Of a DNA stretch of 64,000 bases, positions 34,320 to 46,109 are shown in pieces. Below the pieces are notes generated by a model. That model saw nothing but the letters and a program-made list of their open reading frames with translations. It was not told the origin of the DNA and did no database searches. Each line of letters opens with the position of its first letter. The stretch's first letter is position 1. The translations under genes and the position numbers were made by a program. The DNA is taken from positions 5,208,001-5,272,000 of the forward strand of contig NC_026505.1 of NCBI RefSeq assembly GCF_000182925.2, in the 5' to 3' direction. The stretch comes from Neurospora crassa OR74A. Its lineage: Eukaryota > Ascomycota > Sordariomycetes > Sordariales > Sordariaceae.

Positions 34320-36884
34320 ATTGTTGAAGATTTTTAGTGGATGTACAGCCTATAGTCTCAACTCCACTGTCCTCCACGCAATGCATATGCCGGTAGCAGA
34401 CGGAAGCTTCCCAACACGCCGCATAACCAGCCAACTTGAACCAAATGATAATAAGGACCAACCTCAATCTTCCCGTCGACACGCTCACACATCCCTTGAT
34501 CCTCCCACACAGCCACCACCACACTCTGCACAATACAACCACATGAATCCTTGTCCACCTTCTGCATCATGATTGATCAACAACGGAAAACAGCCGCGTA
34601 CCAAAGTTTGAAGAAGCCTCACTTCGCCTGAGCGTCAGCATCGTCAGAATTCCGTGCCCCGTTGGCGCTTCGTGCGCCCGTCTGATTCGGCTGATTTACA
34701 GCCTGCGCTGCCTGCCATTGAGCAGGTAGGTCGTTGATTGGAATTTAACGATGACACAGACGGACCTGGGCACACTCGGGTGGTTCTGAACTTGATTTCT
34801 TGAGCTGGCCTTGTTGTTGCGCATGATGATGGTGTCAACCGCGAAGATTGGCATATGAGAATATATCATTTAATACTCTCATTGCTACCTGATGAGGGAA
34901 ATTGGATGGTGAAGCTCATCACAGTGAGTTACCGACTGGCTCGACGCTTATGGTCTTGACTCTCGAGGCATATTCACACGGATCAAGTCGAACTTCCTCA
35001 TCACCAAAGGGCAACGTCAAGCTATGCCCTGAAGCCGAATATCACAACTTGGACTATCGAATCGCAATGCCCCCGAAACGGTGAAACCAACCCTCCGTCT
35101 CGGGATGCACAAACCGTCCGAGCAAGAGGCTTGTGTCTTGGCACTCCGCAAAGGGCATCTCATATCTTTGCTAGAACAGCGGTTGCCATTCCGTATCTGG
35201 AGTCGACTGGAGCGGCAGTATACAAATCGGGGGATCGATTCCCCCATCCCCGTCGGCCGTCATCCACGTTGCACTGCCCCCGAGAAGCTGACAGGCCGGG
35301 TCAGGTTGGACGCGGCCCGGCGCCTTTGCAGAATGAATGGAAGTTGACCGTCTTGTTTCTTACCCTATCCATCCTTCTTTACACTACAATCCTGCAAATC
35401 CTTCCACTCTTGCCTGATATCTCTCGATTCCCTGGCTAATCATCGATGCCATCCGGCAAGTTTCTTCGGGGCCATTCCGTTTCCGTTTACGTTCGGTGTT
35501 TTGGGCAATGGGCAAGGCTGGCTCTCTGCAAGGTGCTTCCGGCTTGTGAGCCATCCCTTTGACGGTGAAAATGAATCATTCTTGCCAAGATCCGGGAGTG
35601 GCCAATCGAACAACCTTATTTCATCCACCTTGTGTTTATTCAAGCGGAGGTGCACATTTGTTTGTGCCCACGCAGATATCTCAAGTCCACCAGCTTTTGC
35701 AGAACCTTTGACATAGTATCAATCAATCAATAGAATTACCATCCTCTTGCATAGAACGAAGAGTCCCGAAAAGCTTCTTGACAGACGAATTTCTTTCTCC
35801 ACCCTAAACACGACGGGCACAAATCTCATGATATTCGCGATCAACAATGCATTTCGATAACTCTATCACAACACCTCAAAAAGGACATTGCAGAATCGCT
35901 GTTATTATCAGCAAAACGAACACTTTTATCATCGTCGATCTTTTACATGAACTTCCTAGCTAGCGTTGCTAGCTGCGTCAACAAAGCGCTAGTACACTAC
36001 AACTGCAAGACCCTTCCGGTTTTGGCAAAAATGATACATTTTCACCACCAGAGGGATGGCATGTAGTGTACGCAGTATCACGTTCAGGAAAAAAAAAAGC
36101 AAAGTTCTGAATAAATAGTGTACTGTATGTACTGTGATAAGATGCGTAAGTTGAACCCGTGGGTTGCGTCGCTGACGATCTCTGGCACTCGAGAGGCCCA
36201 TAAAGAATCTCGAAGCTTTGCTCGTTGTACTGGTCCGTGCCCGGTACCTGACAGGAAGGTGAAACTTTTGCTCGCAACCACAGTACCGCATACCGTGAAG
36301 AATACTTCGTGTCGTCCAGAGCAGGGGTACCATATTCAGCCTTCTTGTCACTTGTCAGTGCAAGGAGACCCACTTGGAGACGGGAGAGTCCGAAACAGAA
36401 GATGGATGGATGGATGAGAGCAAGGCATCTGAGCCTCGAAGTGTACGCGTTTTCTGATGGCTTGTGAGCAAAGCCGTTTCTTAGCTTTTCTTCTTTCTTC
36501 CTTTTCGAAAACGGGATTTTTGGAAAACGGCTTCTATGGAACGCGGCCGGCCGCCTTTGCTCGGACTTTTGACTAGAAGCAAATTTTATACATAACTTTA
36601 ATCTCCCGGATATCTCGGGGGCCGGCCTACCCACAGTTTTTCCAGTTTCTTTCTTTTGACGGCAAGCACCCTGAATTCCAGCTTGCAAAATCGTCGTTCC
36701 GCTTGTTTGATCTTTGACCTCTTTTTCATAACCATCGTAACTTTTCTACATTGCCCTGAAAGAGGACACCGAATCAGCAGGTCCTCTATACCGACACCTA
36801 CATACCTGGCACCTGCACACCTTCAAGCCACTCTATCTGTGCCACACACCGCCGTCCCGGTCCCGTCCGGAAATAAGAAAAGTC
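34320..36884. other. Intergenic between tRNA and RTA1 gene
   Basis: No supported gene. A 236-codon reverse frame (35978-36688) has no domain and overlaps the RTA1 promoter. A small inverted repeat, GGGGGA-TCGAT-TCCCCC, lies near 35228-35246. The last ~300 bp are pyrimidine-rich leader sequence of the RTA1 gene. Confidence 0.5.
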
Positions 36885-38109
36885 ATGAGCTCCAACAATA
36901 CATCCGGGTCCGACATCCCGGATGGCATCAACCCGGACCTGTGGACTGCATGGATGGAACTGCGCAAAGAATGTTATCCGGACTTGATCGAAGGTGTCAA
37001 CCCTAGCTACGGGTACCGACCAACGCTGGGAGCCGGCATTGCCTTTGATGTCCTCTTTGGCATCTGTGTCATCGGTCATCTCATCCAGCTGATTCGGTTT
37101 CGGCAGTGGACGTCGGGGTTGATGATGGTTGGGGCTATCAGTGCGTATTATCCTTTTCCTTTTTCGTTTATTTGTTGCTGTCCGTCATTCATCTCTGCAC
37201 TTACACTGCACATGTCAGTCAACTGGGCTGTCAATGCCATCGCGGTGGATCATGTTCCACCGGTCCCTGCACATCATCCACAACATGAAACCCCAGTACA
37301 CCCAACTGTCAGCAACTTACCCAATGAACACTCGGGGGGGGCAAAAACCCAAACTAACATTGCTTCTTCCAACAACAGCCGAAGCAATAGGCTGGGCAGG
37401 CCGCACCTGGTCCGCCAAGTGTCCCTACAACAACGACGCCTTCCTCATGCAAATCACCACCCTCATCATCGCCCCGACCTTCTTCGCCGCGGCCCTTTAC
37501 GTTCTCCTCGGGATGCTCATCCGGATTCTCGGGCGCCAGACCAGCGTCCTCTCGGCCAAATGGTACGCCATCATCTTTTGCTCGTGCGACGTCATCTCGC
37601 TCGTCATCCAGGCCATCGGCGGCGGCATGGCGTCCAGCGAATCCAACAAAGAAGGAGGCGACACCAAGCCGGGGACGCACACCATGGTGGCGGGAATCGT
37701 GTTCCAGCTGTTCACCATGACCGTGTTTGCCGTCCTAGTGCTGGATTTCTTGAGGAGGGTGTATGCGCTGGCCAAGGGCCGAAGGGATGGACGGGGGGGA
37801 CTGACGAGAAACATGAAGCTGACGGTGCTGGCACTGTTTGTGTCGTTTGTCATGATTTATATCAGGAGCGTGTACCGCACGGTCGAGTTGGCGCAGGGGT
37901 GGAGTGGGTATCTGATTACCCACGAAGGATACTTTATCGGGTTGGATGCGACCTTGATGGTCATTTCGGCGGGCATCTTCTTGGTGTTGGATCCAGCCGT
38001 GTTGTTGAGGCATGAGATGATCAAGGTTACTACGAATGGGAGCGGAAAGGAGGAGCAGGGCACGACCACGGGGAATGACTCGGAAGGGCAGGGTGGAGTG
38101 AGAGAATGA
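36885..38109 (+). CDS. RTA1-family seven-transmembrane protein, 328 aa
   Basis: Two exons, 36885-37140 and 37379-38109, give 328 residues. The intron runs from GTGCGT to an ACAACAG acceptor and joins MMVGAI to TEAIGWAGRTWSAK. Hydrophobic segments are spaced as in the RTA1 (lipid-translocating exporter-like) family: IAFDVLFGICVIGHLIQLI, GLMMVGAITEAIGWAGR, MQITTLIIAPTFFAAALYVL, WYAIIFCSCDVISLVIQAIG, MVAGIVFQLFTMTVFAVLVL, LTVLALFVSFVMIYIRSVYR and ATLMVISAGIFLVLDPAVLL. The motifs IAPTFFAA, CDxxSLxxQAxGGG and RSxYRxxE are family hallmarks. Family members (Rta1, Rsb1, Rtm1) act at the plasma membrane in resistance to lipophilic compounds or in sphingoid-base export; the substrate here is unknown. 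The C-terminal tail is Gly/Glu-rich and cytosolic by prediction. Confidence 0.93.
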
Positions 38110-39853
38110 GCCTTTGAATCATGCATGCATGCATGCCCTGCAAGAGAGTTGTTTTAAGGGGAGCATGAAAGTTTCTTGGTTACCTCTAATGAAGTCACGG
38201 CAAGGAAAGAGGAAAAGGATATCGAGCGGGCGGCCAGCGAAGAGACGCAACAACGGCTTTCCTTTTTTTCTTGAGCATACGTACCAGCGCACATACACGG
38301 CATATATGTCAGTCATGAGAGATGATAGAGATACCTACATAATCTTCTTACCCATCTGTCCACTTGTTTCTTGCACGGATGGCTGGATGGGGTGATGGGC
38401 TCCTGTCATCTTGTGCATGTGAAGACACTTGCATCGTATGCGTCAGGGGAAGACGGCCACAATAGCGAATCCGGGACGGCTGCCATGCAAGCAGTCGGCC
38501 ATACATGCTTGTGCTTCAGGGCATGGCCACGATCTTGAAAAGTTTTCTGCGTTCGCCACGTCTCACGAGTGCACACGGCAAAGAAAAACAGCAGTGATTA
38601 CGTCGGTGTATGACAACTGCACTTGATCGCGCTCCAGCTGTCGGCCATGAAGAATTTGAAATGACAGAAAGAAAAGGTGACGTTGAGGACTAAAATGGAA
38701 GGCACACCTTAACGAAGTGAGCGATAGGAGGCATGCGGGGAAGGAACTCGTCGAGCTCGTCTCGAAAACGCGCCTTCATTGCTGAAGACTGTTTGGCTTT
38801 GTTTGGAAATACACAGCAATGAACGTCGATACACTAACGTTTACTAGCAAACGGTAGCTGGCCTAATGCAAACGGAAAGCCTGGGGGCGAACACCTCCAA
38901 ATTCTAGTATCGTGACTACCTTGGCGGGATGTTCCCGCAATCTCTTTTTTCTCAAAGAACTCGACTTGATTACACCACCTCCTCCAACAATTGGTACCGC
39001 AAATGTTGCGCTCCAACAACTTCGAGACTCCTGATATCTCGTGCAAAGACCCAAGTCCGTCACAAACGCTTGGCTCGTGTTCTTGTTGACTCGTCTTCTG
39101 ACCAGCGCCCATGACCCGGCAGCTTAGTTGTCAGGGCTTCTGGACAAGTTCCTCAGCCTTTTATCCTCTCGCCATCGCCAGGTACGGTTGTGTTGTGGTC
39201 CGAGAAACCGTCCGCCGTTATCTTGTCGTGACTAGGAGTCTCTTCTTGTGCTTGTGCCCAAGTTCCGTCTCCAAACCCATGAGAGTGTTGAAACCAGGAA
39301 GCACTACTCTCATATTCCTTGAACTGCTTGTACTCATGGAGAAGGATGAAAGGTACCGGTCACTGGGCTCCTCCGAAGCGAATTTTGCTGTCCAAAATTC
39401 CCTGCCCCCCGATGGCTCCACGTCCCGCCTGAAGCCATTCGACATGTCAGCTCAGTTTCTCCCGGCCTTAGTGAGTAGAGCTAGGAACAAACATTCCTCC
39501 GCAAAAGGCAAATGATCGAGTGAGCTTCGTTAGCTGCCTTAGTGCTGTTCTGCAACCATGTTGTGTCTTGTGCCTGCATCGCCGGCCAATGTTTCCAGGT
39601 AGTCCGGCGAGGACCGATCAAGATGGGACATTTCCCCATGAGAGAACTTTACGAGTTCTCGAGCCCCTTTCCCGTCTCCAGATCATCTCTTTCTGTCATC
39701 AACGCTTTATTTTACCAGCTGATGAAGCGCGAGTTTTCACTCGCATGATCTCAAGTATATTGACCTTCACCTAGAGTTCTCCGGCCTAAACCATACGATT
39801 GCCTTGAACCCAGCTTACAAGGGCCAATCCGTAGGTCCGTCTCCACGCTCTTC
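38110..39853. other. Intergenic, no supported gene
   Basis: It begins with ATGCATGC iterations directly after the RTA1 stop. Short frames on both strands (for example 39111-39515) lack domains. The last ~100 bp should be the leader of the DUF3405 gene. Confidence 0.5.
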
Positions 39854-42408
39854 ATGATCCGGACATCCAAGCCGTTATCCGGTCTTCCATCTACAGCGAA
39901 AGAGAAGCCTCTCCTCCCTTTCACGGCTCGCAAGAAGCAGAGGATTCAAGTGCGGACATTGATCAGCCACTGTTTATATCGAAGAGTAATACTATGGACT
40001 ATCGCAGTACTTGCCCTTTCGGCGATAACTCTCTCGAGAAGTGGTGTCTCCATAACACATGGCGAAGCCCCCGAGATCAAAGCCCACAAAGAAACCCGGA
40101 TACAGACACAAACACAAGCCCAGATCGATGAGGAGGAGAACGCAGCCACATTCATGTTCTTACTGGCAGACGCGTATGAGAAGAGGAAGATGAAGGAGGA
40201 AACAAATTTGCCTCAATGGCTGCGTTTCAGGCGGTAAGTGGAAATGGCAGTGATTTATCCCCAACTTCACATCAATACTAACATACACTACTTAGCCTTG
40301 ATGGCTTCTTTCATGGTATCAAGACTCTAGTGCCAGTAGAAAACCACAAGCCAGAATATCCAAGGAGGGATGAACAGCACAAAACTTTACCTTTTACAGC
40401 CAGCCTCTCAAGAACACATACTCCCACGGCGTATGTCCCACAGCCGGACTACAAGTCATCCAGATATGTGAGCAAGTATCACGATGTCAAGCCGTGTTAC
40501 CTCGACAAAGAGGAGACAATACCTGTTCCCAATGTCCTTGCGTACAACGGTCTTCCACAGGGGCTACCGGAGCCTGTCATCGGTTCACACAAGCTCTTTG
40601 GCTTAAGGGATGATATTTGTTTTGACAGATTCGGCAGATACGGGCCATATGGTTTAGGCTACAGCTACGACGATGGCGGCCTGGATGTGGGAATGGATAC
40701 CGAGAAAAACGGAAGCGACATTGTGTGGGCCAGAACGGGCAAGATTGACTACAGCAACGTCGATTGGGGTAACGCTCAGAGCCGGTGTCTCGAAGTCAAC
40801 AAAGAGCGGTTCGGTGAAGGTCCCGGTAACACCGCAAGTGCTCCCACGGGAGAAATGGAGAAGGATCAGAAACCAGTTTTCCAGCAACATAAGCGCAAAA
40901 AGATTGCTCGCACGGCGATTGTAGTACGGTTGTATGTCGGATTTCCCTGGACGGAACACGCAATCCTCAACTTCCGTGCAATGATTTCCGAAGTTTCGCT
41001 ACAATCAGGAGGCGAGTACACGGTGCACTTCCTTCTTCATGTTCTGGATAACGACGAGCCCATCTGGGCAGATCCGAAGGCTGTCCAAAAGGTGTTGGAT
41101 GACAACGTGCCCCCGGAATTCCACAGCCTCTGTACGTTGTGGTCTGAAGACCAAATGCGTCTCTACTATCCAGGTCCTTTCGCCCGGTCGTTCACCAACC
41201 CAAGCTTTAGCAGCATCCACGGCGTCTACCGCAGTGCTCATTTCCCGCTCCAACACTTTGCCCAGACACACCCGGAGTACGACCACTTCTGGAACTGGGA
41301 GATGGACATGCGGTGGATAGGTAATTACTACGAGTTCTTTGATCGTCTCGGCATTTGGGCCAAGAAACAGTCTCGTCACGAAATGTGGGAGCGTTCAGAG
41401 CGATACTACATCCCGCACTATCACGGCAGCTGGGACAACTTCACCCAACTCGTTCACAACCAGACTGTTGCCAGTGGCCATGGCCCGGTTATGGGTCCCG
41501 TCCACTATCCCGGACGCTTGAGACTCCGTTCTGAGAAGCGTGGCGTGTCCTTCCTTCCCCCAACCTGCCCCAAGAACGCTGTCACTATTGTGAACCCGCG
41601 TCCATATGCGAACCGACCACCAAAGGCACAAGCACAAGCACAAGCACAAGCACAAGCACATCGTCACCACCATCATCACCCACCTCGCGCGGGCTCCCCC
41701 GACGACGACCTCGAAGCCACCACAACCACCACACCCCCCGTCCCCGAAGACCTCACAACCTGCGGTATCGACGAAGACGCCGACCTCATCACCCTCAACC
41801 CCATCTTCGACGCCGAATCCTCCGGCTGGGTCTATCACCTCGACATAACCGGCTACGACCGCTCGCACCCCCCTCCGCCGCGGCGCGCCTCCATCATCAC
41901 CGCCTCCCGCCTCTCGCGCCGTCTACTCAACGTGATGCACGAAGAAACCCACCGGTTCCACCACGTCATGTTCACCGAGATGTTCCCGGCCACCATGGCC
42001 CTCCACCACGGTCTTAAAGCCGTCTACGCGCCCCATCCCGTATACCTGGACCGCCAATGGGATCTCGAAGCCATTGGTCGGACGTTCAACGGCGGACGCG
42101 ACCATACCACCAGCGGCAAAGGAAGTCCGTATCAGTACCAGAATGAGTACCATCATAAGGGGAGCACGTGGTATTATGATGCGCAGTTTGCGGGGACGGT
42201 TTGGAGACGGTGGCTTGGGTACGCGCAGGTAGAGGGACCGGCGGGAGGGGAGAAGGGGGAGAAGGCGACGAGTAGTGGGGAGACGGGCGGGAGGTTGAGG
42301 GGTGGTAGGAAGGAGGAGGAAGAAGGGACGGGGAGGATGTGTTTGAGGAGTATGTTGGTGCATCCGATCAAGTGGGAGGATCCGGGGGAGTTGGCTTGGG
42401 GGAAGTGA
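39854..42408 (+). CDS. DUF3405 family protein, type II membrane, 830 aa
   Basis: Exons 39854-40233 and 40296-42408 encode 830 residues. The 62-bp intron (GTAAGT to CTTAG, with a TACTAAC branch site) joins LRFRR to LDGFFHGI. A single hydrophobic segment near residues 45-62 (RRVILWTIAVLALSAITLS) after a basic N-terminus suggests a type II signal anchor, so the bulk is lumenal. The rest matches the fungal DUF3405 layout: AYVPQPDYKSSRY, DDICFDRFGRYGPYGLGY, then from ~330 VVRLYVGFPWTEHAILNFRA, GGEYTVHFLLHV and DHFWNWEMDMRWIGNYYEFF. The D-x-D-like DMD with W and R suggests glycosyltransferase-like chemistry, which is unproven. A (GCACAA) microsatellite at 41626-41660 encodes a Gln-Ala run followed by five His. 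The 3' end is Gly/Glu-rich with different codon use. Confidence 0.85.
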
Positions 42409-45400
42409 GTGGTTGGTGGTGTGTTGTGGAGGGTGAGGCAAAGACCCAGCATGTCGGTCGATTGGATTGATGGATGGTTAGTTTGATGAGTGTAGTTGGG
42501 TTGGATGGGTGTGTATAGTGTATGGGAGGCTCTCCGGGATGCTCGGTACCGGTGGTCTGGTTGTTATGTAGGATCAGGTGTAAAGGTAAAGAGGGATCAG
42601 GCCTTGGGGGGTCTAGAACTCTACGGCATACGAGCTATGTAGAACTAGTAATACTACGACCGTCATTCCTTTACTACAGTAGCATTTAGGCGGCAATGTT
42701 TGGTTTCAGCTTTTGTCGCAATGTACACTATATAGTACATGGACATGGCCCAAAAAAGGCAGATGGTAGCTACGAATACAACGCCCGAAAATATCAGGTC
42801 GAGATGACCATAGTGATGATTCACATTATGAATCTGTTTCGTGATTGTTTTGAAGGTTGATGTGTGTTCTCTGCTGTGTATCGGAGTCAGCGATCCTTCC
42901 ACAGAGCACAAAGAAACCGATCTGTTTAGTGTACTGGAGGTGAAGTCGGGCTGGAGCAGAGTAGAGAAGCCGGACATCACGTCAACCGAACTCGCCGTCG
43001 GGCTCTTCTCGTATGTATGTAAATTGGAGATTTGGATTGTCCCTATTGAGCAACAACTGAACCCGACGATTTCAAGTCCAAGCTTACGATATGTGGGTGG
43101 TGTGTACATATGTGTGGTGGGTTGTGGTGTGTGTGTCACCCCACGCTACATACAGTACTATAGTACATCCCACATCCATACATAGTAGTAGATACACCCA
43201 TCACACGAACTTTCGGGGGATCGGGGGAGATGGAATGTGCCACCCACTCATTCCTCGACGCCGCCTCAGACAGGCATCCTTCCTTTTCGCTTCTTGCCGC
43301 ATGGAGGATGGGCACGGGACTCGACTGAATTTTTTTTTTTTTTTTCGGTCATGGTTGATTTGATTCCCGGATCTAGAGATGGATGGGATGGAATGGATAG
43401 AGCTTTGGGGGTGAGAGTGTTTACCTAGTTGGGTTTGGGATGAGTTGGTGGAAAGTAGTATGTATGTACAGAAAAGTATCGAGTTCGGTGAACGACAAGG
43501 TGGTGGTCTTCTCGTCACTTTTTTGGTACTGTACACTACTTCTATCAACTTTCGAGTGGGCTCGCTTGGGTTCACGACTTCCAAGTGCTTGGTTTTCCAC
43601 AGCACTACTATTATATCTGCGAAAAATGGTTTCTTCACCATATCAACAAATTGGTACGGGCCGTTAAATAGTGTTCACTAGTTCGTATGAATGATCTTCC
43701 CGCCCGTGGCCGTCGTCGTTCCCTCTCTCGTTGGCGCCCGAATGCTACAGTATCACAGTATGTACATCTCTTCAACAGTGTGGTACGTACCGTTTTTAGA
43801 ATCGGCTAGTATCGCTATCGGCCTGCAGATGGGAATGGAACGTCGTCATAGTGGAACCCTTTTCTTTTTTTTCCGCCTAGGGCTACGTTGTTAAGCTTTT
43901 ACTATGTACGTTTTGTCGCGTATCCGCTGGCAGTCTGCTCCATCACCGATTGCTTACCTACCTCTAGGTACAGAACCCACCGCGATTCGGTCCGGGTCTT
44001 GTAGTCATCCACTGTTAGCCCAAGGAAGTTATCTGGGTGTGACGACATCTGTTGTTTCGGATTTGAACGGATGAAAAAGAAAAGAAATTGGGGTTCGCGA
44101 TTGTTGCTCGTTGCTTTGGTGATGAGATTCGAACTGAAAAAAATGGCAAGTAGGAGCACATAAGCAGCCCCTTGTCAAAGGAAGGAACTGACAAATGTCC
44201 ATTTGACTTCCTGTGTCAGTTGTCAGCGCATACCTCTACGCACAACGGTTGACCCGTTGGCCAATTGCTGCTTCACGCGGATATTCTGGATTGACCAATG
44301 GCGACGGGCTGGAAATAAAATCTCGACGAACATCAACACCACGCATCAGCTCACAGGCCTTTTGCACAGAACCCCAAACACCCTTCATGTGCAAGTGTCC
44401 GTGTGTGAGTTTGCTGGACTTGTCAAATGATGTTTTGCCACAGTGATCCTTTTCAGGGTCCCCACCACCGCCGGCCGATCTGATTGGAAATACCGAGCAG
44501 GGAGGGCAGAGGAGGGGCAGCTTGCAACGCTGTGATTGCTGCGTTGGAATTCTTGGGAATGCTTTCGCTATTGCTGTGTTGTTTGCACATCGTGGACGAA
44601 TGAACCCCCAAGACATTCCTGCAGAATTGCTTCAAAAGGGTCAGCCGTCTGAGCCTCACAATGTCGTTCATCTACATTCATTCATTCATTCATCATTGTT
44701 CTTTGCACAGCATTTCCCCAAAACTTATCAAAGAGCGGAAGGAAATCATAACCAATCATAAACAGCTCGACCCCGAACGAAGAAGACTGCATCGGGTCAC
44801 CCAACTTGGGACTAAAACAAGGTACCGGCGGTACCTTCCTGTTTACTTGTCCTCCTGGCTGAAGCGCTGGTCGGGATCAAACTCCGTTATCACGTTTGCT
44901 ATCACAGCACTCATTCTCACAAGGACAGAAACGGGAAACCAGACAATTTGAAGATGGGGCTGCAACTTGTAGTTCTTTGCGTCTCGGGTCATTTCCACAT
45001 ACACTACTTCTGGCCATGAATAGTTTCATTCCAGCTGGGTAAACACCAGCCTCATCTGCGTCCTCGTGCTTTTCTCGTGCTGGGCCCAACATCGATGTTT
45101 CCATCAATGTTCTGGAGAAGCCGGTACCATACCTTCGTTGTCTCAAAGTACCTGCCCACCCGTGCACATCCCGCTTTCCATCGCCAGGGTTTTGTATGTT
45201 CCCATTCTCTTAACCCTGGTCCCCCCCCATCGCATCACGGGTCCGCGTGACCGCATCGCCGGAGTGGGCGCCATGGTACCAATTTCCTCCCGGGCCACTG
45301 TATTAGAAACAGAAGAGAGACAGGGAATTTCCCGCCCGGTCTTTTCTTCTTTTTACGTGGAGGGTGTCTCTGGTGTGGACTGCAAAAAGCAACCTACGAA

Positions 45401-46109
45401 GCTAGAGGTACCGCGGGCGGTATCTGCTAGTGTACTGGAGGTGCGACCCGCTTCAGCCGCCGTGCCCGCTGGAACCAGACAGACACCCTCCATCTCAACC
45501 CTCCCGCCCAAGTACCTCTACCTACACCGGCACCATTCACCTAATAAAGTGAGATTAAGCCATCCCCATAGTTCAATTTCCCCTTCACTTCAGTTGTCTG
45601 TTGGCTTGGTTTGTTTGGATCCGTCTCTTCTCTTGCCCTGTATATATATATAAGATCTTCCCCAAACTGAAGCCCAACTTTGAAAGCTATCTACAAAGTC
45701 CTCGTTGTTTCCTGGAAGGGAACCGAAGAAACCCAAGGCCGTCCCGCTTTTTCCTCCTTTGCTGTAAACCTAAGCTACCTTGGGCAGTACCTCACTGACC
45801 CCGGTCCTACCTCCTGGAGACCTGACGTAGCGTCACGTCGTGGCCCGCCCTGTCCGGCCTGCCCTCCCCTCCTCCTTGCCAACCTCACCCAACAACAAAT
45901 CGGCTCACCCAAAGAAAAAGGATTGTCTGCTTCCAAAGCCCAATTAATTCCATCGAGCACCTGTACAACAAACGGCGACTTTGTCCGACTCACAAAGCCT
46001 TATCTCTTTCCCTCTCGCTCCAAACAAAGACATCTTCAACATCGAACCCGCTCGTCTTGACTGTTCTCCGCATCTCGAAACAAACAAACATTTTCGGGAG
46101 ACAAACAAG
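42409..46109. other. Long intergenic region with trehalase promoter
   Basis: About 3.7 kb without a supported gene. It holds a T run at 43329-43345, TAC/GTA-rich dispersed repeats, and near the end a TATATATATATAAG box (45641-45653) 457 bp before the trehalase ATG. CCCCT-type pentamers, the core of fungal stress-response elements, occur in the 45.5-45.9 kb stretch. A 195-codon frame at 45066-45653 lies over this promoter and has no domain. Confidence 0.5.
45641..45653 (+). promoter_or_regulatory. TATA-like box of trehalase gene
   Basis: An alternating TA tract ending TAAG lies upstream of neutral trehalase, with pyrimidine-rich leader downstream. The transcription start is not known, so the role is inferred from position only. 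Confidence 0.35.

Noticed and set aside
35978-36688. 236-codon reverse open frame upstream of the RTA1 gene
   Set aside because: No domain, start context or splice signals; covers the RTA1 promoter and leader, and the residue mix is not protein-like.
45066-45653. 195-codon forward frame upstream of trehalase
   Set aside because: Lies over the promoter and leader, and no domain is seen.
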